Part shown: positions 56,256 to 64,000 of the stretch, piece after piece | How positions within the stretch are numbered: the stretch's first letter is position 1 | Layout: each line of letters begins with the position of its first letter | NCBI GenBank assembly: GCA_002989075.1 | Contig: PSQN01000010.1 | Span: 186,001-250,000 of the forward strand | Source: Arthonia radiata | Taxonomy: Eukaryota > Ascomycota > Arthoniomycetes > Arthoniales > Arthoniaceae | DNA: 64,000 nt | Reading direction: 5' to 3' | Made by a program: the position numbers and the translations under genes | Notes under the pieces: generated by a model | Seen by the model: the letters and a program-made list of their open reading frames with translations, nothing else | The model's database searches: none | Told to the model about the DNA's origin: nothing

Positions 56256-57935
56256 TCACTTCCCACTGTTCAACCACTCACTCTTCCGCCACCCAGCTCT
56301 GCTCATCATATCCTCAAACGTCGTATCCCGCCTCACCTCCACCATCTCCGCTGCCGGCTTAGCACGACTCTCCGCACCCGTCGGCGTCCTCACCGAAGCC
56401 GGCGGCGGCGTCTGAAACACGCTCGGCGGAGGCAAAAGCACATTGATCGTCTCCGAGCTCGCGTTCGGCGTATGCGTGCCTCTCCCACGTTGATTATCAG
56501 AAGCACTTCGAGCGCTGCAGTCAGACTCGATTGTCGTGGCGCTCGCGTCGCTATCCTGCCTCTCCAGACTCTGGCCCCGTACTTTTCGCTCTGTTGTTCG
56601 ATCTACCGATGCCTCGCGGCTGGCGCCCTCAACGTTCTCGACCAGCGGACGTCGGGCGCTTTCGCTGCGGTCGCGCAGGCGCATTTTCTTCGCTTTCTTG
56701 GGTGATGGCGTCGCGTTGGTGATGTGTTTCGCTTCGCCGCTGTTGACACTCTTCCCTTCGAGTTTGATGACTTTAGCCAGATTTTCGTCGGAGCGTGGCC
56801 CACGCGATACGGAGACTGGCAACTTGTTCCTGCCGGGTGAAGGCGAGATTGGGAGACCGAAGCGCTGTGCAGTTGAGAACATCGGGTCTAAGCGTGTGTT
56901 CCTTCGGGAGCCTTTTCGGACCGGTGTCTTGTGAGGCGCGGTTGCGGACCGATTGCCCAATGTCAAGAAGCGCAAGGACTTCGGCCTGTCCTTCGTTCGG
57001 GTCGACCACGATGGCTTGACTTTGTCTTCGTAGCCGGTCTCGCAACTGCCGCGGCGCAGAAGGAAGTCTGTGCGGTGTAATGGCGCGCCGCCGTTGAGTT
57101 GAGTGTTCCACATTGGCTCGCTTACGACCGACGCATTTGATTTGACAGGCGCAGAAGCTTGAGGCTCTGAGTGAGAGCGCGAATGCGATGACGGACCGCT
57201 CATCGGCGCGACGTAGTGCTGTTGCGGTGAAAGTGGGCGTGGTGTCCGTCCCATGAATTCACTGCTATGTGACGACATTCGGCGACGCGGCTTCTCGTTC
57301 ATGTAATTTTTCGCTTCGTGTTGTCTTCGCCGTCGCTTGAGAAGGAAGATCACCACCAAGCCGATAAGCGCAGCGGCCAAAAGAGCCAATGGGACCCCAA
57401 TGGCAATCGCCTTCTTGTTGGAATGATCCTCGTTAGTCTGCAATGGCGCTGCGATTGGTGAGATCGTTCCCGTGCTATACGGCGCAGCTGCTGTGCCTGC
57501 CTGTCCGGTAGCGACCGGCGGGACCATGGAAGGCTTAGAGCTCGTAGTCCCAGTCTTCGGCTGCACGACACAGAGGTTGCCAGCACAGTTGAATCCAAGC
57601 GGACAGCACAGGTTTCCGCATGTTGGAAGAACAGCGTCCAATTCCGTAGAATGCACCTGGTTGTTGGGATAGTCGTCTCCATTCTGCTGTGATATGTCGC
57701 AGGGGATCTGGCCTATCACTCCGCAGTCTGAGCCTTTCGGACAGCATATCACTGATGTGTTTTGTGCAGTCGTCGGCAAACATATCGTATTCGCCTGGCA
57801 GGAGAAGGGCAATCCATCAGGACATTTTGTCAACGCTTGAGCCTCGACGTCCTGTCTGGGCTGCAAAGCTCTCGCGGTGACTGTCGTCATTAGGTAAATG
57901 AAAGAAAACGGAAGAAGATACCTGCTCTTCATCAT
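56256..57935 (-). CDS. Cys-rich single-pass plasma-membrane protein
   Basis: A single exon encodes 559 residues. A signal peptide (residues 1-22) is followed by a Cys-rich ectodomain of about 100 residues with ten or more cysteines (CQANTICLPTT, ICCPKGSDC, LCCPLGFNCAGNLC). A Ser/Thr/Pro stalk leads to one membrane helix (IAIGVPLALLAAALIGLVVIF, about 175-197) and a basic stop-transfer LKRRRRQ. The cytosolic part is long, Ser/Arg/Pro rich and probably disordered. The layout is that of many fungal surface sensors, though no named family is recognised. The start has two adjacent ATGs; either could be used. Confidence 0.8.
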   Translation of the reverse strand: MMKSRYLLPFSFIYLMTTVTARALQPRQDVEAQALTKCPDGLPFSCQANTICLPTTAQNTSVICCPKGSDCGVIGQIPCDISQQNGDDYPNNQVHSTELDAVLPTCGNLCCPLGFNCAGNLCVVQPKTGTTSSKPSMVPPVATGQAGTAAAPYSTGTISPIAAPLQTNEDHSNKKAIAIGVPLALLAAALIGLVVIFLLKRRRRQHEAKNYMNEKPRRRMSSHSSEFMGRTPRPLSPQQHYVAPMSGPSSHSRSHSEPQASAPVKSNASVVSEPMWNTQLNGGAPLHRTDFLLRRGSCETGYEDKVKPSWSTRTKDRPKSLRFLTLGNRSATAPHKTPVRKGSRRNTRLDPMFSTAQRFGLPISPSPGRNKLPVSVSRGPRSDENLAKVIKLEGKSVNSGEAKHITNATPSPKKAKKMRLRDRSESARRPLVENVEGASREASVDRTTERKVRGQSLERQDSDASATTIESDCSARSASDNQRGRGTHTPNASSETINVLLPPPSVFQTPPPASVRTPTGAESRAKPAAEMVEVRRDTTFEDMMSRAGWRKSEWLNSGK

Positions 57936-58608
57936 TGCTGGATACTACAAGAGAACACAAACGAAATCAACGAGATTGGTTATCTTAATGCGAGAGACCA
58001 GCACTGCTGGGAAGGAGAAGGAAGATCAGAACGGAGCAGAAGCGCATCTACGCGTAGATCATACAAACAAGACGCTCCAGACCCACTCGGAGAATCAGAT
58101 TCGACGTACTATTCTTGCGGAGCGAAAGACTGCAAGCCGGGACACTCTGCGTCAGTCCGGTGACACGATCTGAGACATCCCATGAGAGCGGGCAAGTACG
58201 TATGAAGCCATTCAGCTCACGAGGTCGCGGGCATTGGCGGAGAGAGTGTGCTATTCAGAGAGGCGCAGCGCCTCGGTCTGCCTTCCATCGGCACGCCGAG
58301 CTGCTTGTCATCTGTTGAGCAGCCACTAAGGACGAGACCAAAATGCAGATTGAAACAATGCAAGAATAGAAGGAAGCTGGCGGTTAAAGAGAGGCCGGGC
58401 GCTTGCCTCGTGATTGGCTGGTGGCGATTGTCGTAGATGCGCTAGTCTGTCTTGGATCTCTCGACCAAAAGAATTCATGAGTTGAAACAACCTCTTCATT
58501 GCAATTGTCACTGGAATCCTCTTACCGCCGTCATCTTGCAGCATCGGAGCTTTTCGCGCACTGATCTGCTTGGTCGCGCATCAGATCGACGCGCTTCCCC
58601 GGTTCCGC
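57936..58608. other. Intergenic, divergent 5' regions
   Basis: No coding region supported between the surface protein and the mitoribosomal gene. Confidence 0.45.
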
Positions 58609-59774
58609 ATGATGATACCTCGAGCTGCTCTCCGGCAGCGACATGGACTGCTAAGCTCGACATCATGCCTCACTGTATGCCCAATACGCTCGTCTTCATA
58701 ACAGCACGCATACATCTAGTATACCCGCTAACAAAGCCCTCATAGAAAGCATCAGCCACCTCACCACCGACCCAACGATTACCCACCTATCCCCATCCCG
58801 CATCCCCATCACCTCACCACCAGACCCGCTCCGCCCACACCATCCCCTCCCTGGGCAGCCAGAATGCCGAGATCCTCCGAAACGGCTACGACGGCCTCAT
58901 CTCCTCCGCCGCCCTCAACGAAAACTGGACAATCTACATGCGCCACCTCCTCGCGCGCCTCAACGACCTGCTCGCCTCCGGCAAAGAGCAAACCGATCAG
59001 AACAAAACCCTCAAACAGATCCTCATCGAATACGCCCGTAACCCGGCGAAAGCCAACATCTTCAACTACGCCAGCATGGCGCATAACCACCACTTCTTCT
59101 TCAGCACGCTAAGTTCCAAACCGAACGTGCCCATGCCCGCGGAGCTTGAGCAGAACCTGGCAAGAGCCTTCAGCAGCATACACACCCTGCGCGAGACATT
59201 CCTCGACGTCGCGAACGCCATGTTCGGACCAGGCTACGTCTGGCTCGTCCTCCAATTCAACCCCAACCCGCACCACCCCAACACCGACCGCGCCGCCGAG
59301 CCCGACAACACACGCTCGAACATCGGCTCCGGCTACGAGATCCGGCCCCGCCCGCAGACCAAAAAACCCACCTACGACTTCAAGATCCTGCCCACCTACC
59401 TCGCCGGCTCGCCATACCCGGGCGCACACTACCGGCAGCAAGCGCACAACCTGACGAACCACAACGTCGAGACGCTGCGCGCGCAGCAGGTGCAGAATAG
59501 CGTGGGGTCGTTCGGGGCGAGCAAGCGGCTGAACCCCGGGGACGGGGAGGGCGAGGCGATCAAGGAGAGCCTGAAAAGGTGGAGCGGCGCGGACGTGATG
59601 CCGATTATGTGCGTGAGCACGTGGCAGCATGCGTACATGCAGGACTGGGGGGTGGATGGGAAGCGGCCGTTTTTGGAGGCGTGGTGGGAGCGGGTGGATT
59701 GGGAGAAGGTGTGGGCGAATGCGGTGACGAGGGCGGGGGAGAATGTGGATCAGAGTGCGCAGCGGAGGTTTTAG
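58609..59774 (+). CDS. Mitochondrial small-subunit ribosomal protein, SOD-fold (mS42/mS43-like)
   Basis: Exon 1 (58609-58674) and exon 2 (58746-59774) join to 364 residues. The first exon supplies a matrix presequence (MMIPRAALRQRHGLLSS), joined by an intron with a GCTAAC branch and CATAG acceptor. The rest has the iron/manganese superoxide dismutase fold (helical MAHNHHFFFSTL; MFGPGYVWLVLQF; STWQHAYMQDWGVDGKRPF; ending with FLEAWWERVDWEKV), the fold of yeast Mrp1 and Rsm26. The C-terminal metal triad of true SODs (DxWEHAY) is changed to STWQHAY, with the Asp and Glu lost, so catalysis is unlikely and a ribosomal role is expected. mS42 and mS43 cannot be told apart here. Confidence 0.85.
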
Positions 59775-60155
59775 ATGGGTTGGGGGTTTGTGGGGATGTG
59801 TGTGAGGGTGGAGTGTATATTATGAGCATCGTATCCGGCATAGAGCGGTGGGTTGTGCAGATGTAGAATATGCAATGTGACCGAAATGATACATCATTCT
59901 AGAGAGCCTGGCAGCTGATTCTAAGTGTACATGCATGCAGTACGTAAGGGAAGGATGTAAGTGCGGAGCAATCTGTAAGGAACGTGACGTTGAGGTTAGA
60001 CATTTCTGGTCGCCGGGTTTTCCAATGATACAGACGAAAGCTGAAGAGCTTGCGCAGCAGTGAGATGTTGTTTCCCCTTGTTGCACGTGCCCGTCTTGCT
60101 AACGGTCACACATTCCCTCAACAGCCAGCAACATATCCTGGCGTGAACAATACAA
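59775..60155. other. Convergent 3' region
   Basis: Nothing coding is supported. Confidence 0.45.
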
Positions 60156-61952
60156 TCAGTGGCCACCAACCCACTCCCCAAAAGCCGTGCCCATCTGCTC
60201 AAGCATTTGTCCAGGCCCGGCCGCACTCTGCAACTCAGGCTTGAACACAGACATTATGCCATCTTCGTGGTATTGGTCCAACAAGCCGGAGAAAGATGCG
60301 CTCGGTCGCACCTCCACGCCCCCACGACGAGGTCGCTCAGGCTCATGCTTGTCCGAAGACTGCATGTTGGCCGCCTTTAGCTCACTCAACAGCTCGTGGA
60401 TAGATGCCGAGCCCGTTGAATCAGAATCCGAGGACATATCATCTCGCAGACTCTGGACTTGCTGCTTGAACATGACCCAGAACCTCCACTGGTCGAGATC
60501 ATCATCGCGCCGCTCATCGAGCATATACCGCTCGGCAATGAGCATCGTGGCCGAAGAAGGGTATCTCGCTCTTGACTTGAGAGGTACGTCCGGTGCCGAG
60601 ATGTGAGAGTCGCCGTGATCGGAGTCATCGCGCGCAATAGCCAACAGCGTCGCGACGAAAGCCTCCTGCATGTAAGCAAACGAAAAGTCGTACGTGATAT
60701 CAGCAATCGCAGGACAGAGCTTCTCAGGAAAGTCAATATCGTTCGAACGCTTGAGAATCTTGTTGCGCCAGTACTGGGCGTACAGAGTTCGCTCGTGCGT
60801 ATCCGGCAGAGGGAAGAGGTACTTGCGATCGAAGCGCGATGGTCGTTTCGAGAGACCTGGATCCAGTCGGTCCAGGTAGTTCGTCGAGGCGACCATGAGG
60901 ATGCCGTTGTTGTTCTCCAAGCCGTCGACCTCGTTGAAGAAGTACGAGCGTGTGCGGGATGTGACGATTGTCTCGATATCTTCCATGACGAGCATGCAAG
61001 GAGCCATCCTGCGCGCTTGATTGAACACGTTACTGATGTCGTACGTATAGGGTGCGGATTTCACGTAGAGCGTTGGGACGGAGGATTCGCGCTCCATGAG
61101 ATCGTGCATAAGTGCTTTGATCGAGACCGTCTTGCCGTTGCCCACCGGTCCGTGGAAGATGAGACCTCTCTTCCACGGTACACCGTACTTCTCATACTGC
61201 TCGCGCGAGTCGAAGAAGTCGTTTGAGACTTTCGTCAGGGCATGTTTCGTCTTCTCGTCGAGTATGACTTTGTCCCACGAGGCTTTTGCGACTTCGTTGT
61301 ATAGGGCTGTTGACCTGTACCAGTAGCGGTCGTAGATGTAGATGTATTTGGTGGGGTCCCCTGTGAGCGCTTTCGCAGCGGCAGCGATCAGGGCATCTGT
61401 CTTTGCGCAGTGCGATCTGATGGTCTCATTTTGTGCTGGCTCTTTCAAGACGTACTGGAGCCGAAGCAGGCCAATGGTGATGGTGTAGAGAATGAAGTCT
61501 TCGAAACCCCACTGGTAGTTGTATTTGCCGAAGAAGATGGCGTCGCCCTAGAGGTGGGTAAGAAAGATGCCGCACATGCTGCGTGTCTGCTTGACCTACC
61601 AAAGAGCCTTGACCGTCGCGACTGTAGGGGGCGACCCAGCCACGCCAGCGAAAGACGTTCTCGGCCTCAGTGTCAAGGGTGGCAGTTGCGTAGCCAAGAT
61701 TGGCAAAGGCCAATAGTGGGACATTATAGACTGCAGGCAGAGGGTTAGCATGATGTGGCATGTCTCTTGGCTCCATCAGGCATGTTTCTTCGTACCCCCG
61801 GTCACGTTAAGCCCCTCATACTTGCTTCTCAAGCTCTTCGTGATGCTGACATCCACGTCTGCGACATTTCCGCCGACCAGTTCCTCAAAGTCACGTCCGA
61901 TACCTGGCTTGCCCACTGACGAAACGAACGCGAAGTCTTCTCCGAGGTGCAT
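60156..61952 (-). CDS. BCS1-like AAA ATPase
   Basis: Three exons (61952-61796, 61730-61600, 61547-60156) encode 559 residues. The AAA core has Walker A FHGPVGNGKT near residue 262, Walker B CMLVMEDIE near 318, sensor VASTNYLDRLDPGL and arginine finger RPSRFDRKYLFP. The core resembles the Bcs1/CbxX-type cytosolic and mitochondrial ATPases common in filamentous fungi. The 200-residue N-terminal part is not the Bcs1 import domain; it carries LGEDFAFVSSVGKPG and FRWRGWVAPYSRDGQGS and no clear membrane helix. The C-terminal 100 residues are polar. Substrate unknown. Confidence 0.83.
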
Positions 61953-62696
61953 GATGAGATGTGAAGCAGCAGGCGATGCAGGTCCAAGCGGTGAGCTCTA
62001 CGTTGAGTCTGGTCTGTGTGACTTGCAGGCTATTGTGTTGTAAGTGCGCATTTCATGAGACCATAATGCAGCGACCGTTCAGGCAGACAGCAAGGCAGCA
62101 TGGAGTTGCTGCGGACCCGTCCAGGCACGCGCGACAGGATCCGTGGTGCGTCCAATCACGGCCGAGTAAACGTGTTGGTTTTGCGAATCCGGCGTCCATC
62201 TCGAGAGCTCGCAAGGGAAGGCCACTTTGTACTCCACGGTGGCAAGTAGAGGCGTTTGCGCATGTATTTTCCCATCGTGAAGACTACATGAGAGCTGTGT
62301 AATGTGTACCCGACCATTGGAAGCGAGTCGGGGGACGCTAGCTACTTCAATACTAGTCGTTCTAGGCCCTGCAGAGGGGCTCTGTGGTCGAGGGAGCAAA
62401 ATTGTGGATACGACCACCGCAGACGGCGCAACAAGACGTGGGGCTTCAAAATCCGGAATTTGCATGGCGCGGGCGTCACAGCGTCGGGTGATGGTAAATA
62501 TCTTCATAATTTGCGACTTCCTAGGTATTCCTCGTTTTGATTGCCGTACGCGCGTAGCACCTCCATCCGTAGTCGTTTCTTACTGTACCTAAAGTATCAT
62601 TAGAATTCCTCGTCCTTGTCGTCAATACTCTAAAAGGATCATTCAATCTCTCCTACACCTGCAGTACAGACCATCAGAAATCTCCAGAGCAAGGTC
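61953..62696. promoter_or_regulatory. Divergent region, AAA ATPase / ornithine aminotransferase
   Basis: 744 bp between two start codons reading outwards. A minus frame of 142 codons (62507-62079) starts with ATG, but its product looks like nothing known and it covers the region where promoters are expected; I do not call it. Confidence 0.4.
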
Positions 62697-64000
62697 ATGT
62701 CTCCACCAATTGCCACTTCCAGCCTAAACGGCTCGCATGAAGCGGGCGATGTCGAGAGAAACGGAGTGAAGAGAGCCGCGCAGAATGGCACCACCACCGC
62801 CGCCCATACATTTTATGCTACTTCAACCGACGATGCCATGCATTCAGAGGCCTCGTATGCCGCCCATAATTACCACCCTTTGCCAATCGTCTTCGCGAAA
62901 GCCCAAGGATGCGTTGTATGGGATCCTGAGGGACGGGAGTATCTCGACTTTCTATCAGCCTACTCTGCCGTCAACCAAGGTACGGTCTCGTGTTGGTGAG
63001 ATGGCGCTTGAGCAAAGGCTAAAGTTGACACCCAGGACACTGCCATCCGGAGCTGATCAAGACGATGACTGAACAAGCTCAACGCCTGACCCTCAGTAGC
63101 CGAGCATTCTACAACGATGTGTTTCCCAGGTTTGCCGAGTTCGTAACCAAGATGTTTGGTTTCGACATGGTCTTGCCAATGTGCACTGGTAAGACTCCGT
63201 GACTTCCATTGAAAGAGTGGACTGACCTGACCGCGTTGCAGGCGCTGAGGCCGTCGAGACCAGTATCAAGATTGCGCGGAAATGGGGCTACAAGAAGAAG
63301 GGCATTCCACCTAACGAAGCTTTGATCTTCTCTGGTAAGTTTTTGCAACGACTCATCTAGCCGAAGGCCACTGACAGGGATTACAGTCCGCGAGAACTTT
63401 CACGGTCGAACAGTGAGTCTGCTGGGCTGCAGGTGCATGAAGGCCAAATAATCTGACAAAAGCACATTAGTTCTCGGCCATTACAATGTCAACCGACCCG
63501 GAATCGCGAGACAACTACGGCCCATACTTACCTAACCTCGGAAGCGTCTGCCCCGCTACGAACAAGGTAATGCACTACAACAATGTGGACGATGTCAGAC
63601 AAGCTCTCGAAGCGCACGGCCCCAAGACAGCGGCTTTCATTGTTGAGCCTATCCAAGGCGAGGCTGGAATTGTAGTGCCGGACGACGACTATCTGCGTCA
63701 AGTGAAGGCATTGTGTGAGCAGCACAATGTCTTGTTGATCTGTGACGAGATCCAAACGGGCATCGCGAGGACTGGCCGTTTACTATGCCACGAGTGGAGC
63801 GGCATCAAGCCCGACCTAGTGACCCTTGGTAAGGCGATTTCTGGTGGCATGTACCCAGTGTCTTGCGTGTTGGGGTCCAAGGATATCATGCTTACCATCG
63901 AGCCCGGCACCCACGGCTCGACGTTCGGTGGAAACCCGTTAGGATCAGCAATCGCTATCCGTGCTCTTCAGCTCATTCAGGAAGAGAGCCTGGTGCAACG
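62697..64000 (+). CDS. CAR2: Ornithine aminotransferase (5' part, cut by window end)
   Basis: Five exons are seen (62697-62979, 63036-63188, 63242-63334, 63387-63412, 63471 onward); the gene runs off the right edge. The enzyme transfers the delta-amino group of ornithine to 2-oxoglutarate, giving glutamate semialdehyde, in arginine breakdown. PLP-enzyme blocks: [82 protein letters not shown], and [14 protein letters not shown] with the PLP lysine. About 50 Ser/Asn/Gly/Thr-rich residues precede the fold and do not look like a mitochondrial presequence, in line with the cytosolic location in yeast. Confidence 0.95.

Noticed and set aside
62079-62507. 142-codon minus-strand ATG frame
   Set aside because: Lies in a divergent promoter region and the product has no recognisable features.

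Overview
The window is nuclear DNA of a filamentous ascomycete, most likely a dothideomycete. Genes are dense and on both strands. Introns are short (about 42-140 nt) with GT..AG ends and CTRAC-type branch points. The gene set is fungal: an alpha-type peptide pheromone precursor of the WCxxPGQGC class, the pH-signalling arrestin PalF/Rim8, a Bem3-like RhoGAP, a SAD1-type splicing factor and filamentous-fungus orphans. There are no rRNA or tRNA genes, CRISPR arrays or recognisable transposons that I can support. The class assignment is an inference from gene content, not a measured phylogeny.

Layout. At 0.9-6.8 kb a sugar-phosphate cyclase of the sedoheptulose-7-phosphate type (DDGS/EEVS-like, the entry enzyme of mycosporine sunscreens) lies next to a one-module adenylation-thiolation-reductase (A-T-R) enzyme on the same strand. 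This pair is the most interesting specialised-metabolism signal. From 6.9 to 17 kb are mitochondrial NAD-isocitrate dehydrogenase IDH1, the pheromone precursor, PalF, meiotic MND1, the ER-Golgi receptor SVP26 and the rRNA methyltransferase BUD23. From 19.5 to 28.4 kb are a PigL_N/STAND-N-like protein, the tri-snRNP factor SAD1, lumazine synthase RIB4, the Prp2 cofactor SPP2 and a bacterial-looking ATP-grasp ligase.

From 29.9 to 35 kb an MFS exporter, an orphan acidic-tail protein and an orphan membrane protein lie together. From 35.4 to 47 kb are COQ10, the SSU processome nuclease FCF1, small orphans, a low-complexity nuclear protein and the 1578-residue PX-PH-RhoGAP protein. From 48.8 to 64 kb are a secreted bicupin oxalate decarboxylase, UTP13 head-to-head with a TRM140-like tRNA methyltransferase, a Cys-rich single-pass membrane protein, a superoxide-dismutase-fold mitoribosomal protein, a BCS1-like AAA ATPase and the 5' part of ornithine aminotransferase, cut by the window end.

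Most of the window is core housekeeping: ribosome assembly (BUD23, FCF1, UTP13), splicing (SAD1, SPP2) and mitochondrial function (IDH1, COQ10, mitoribosomal protein). Accessory content is concentrated at 0.9-6.8 kb, 29.9-35 kb and 48.8-50.6 kb. Exon joins were worked out by eye from frame, splice signals and family conservation; none has transcript support here.
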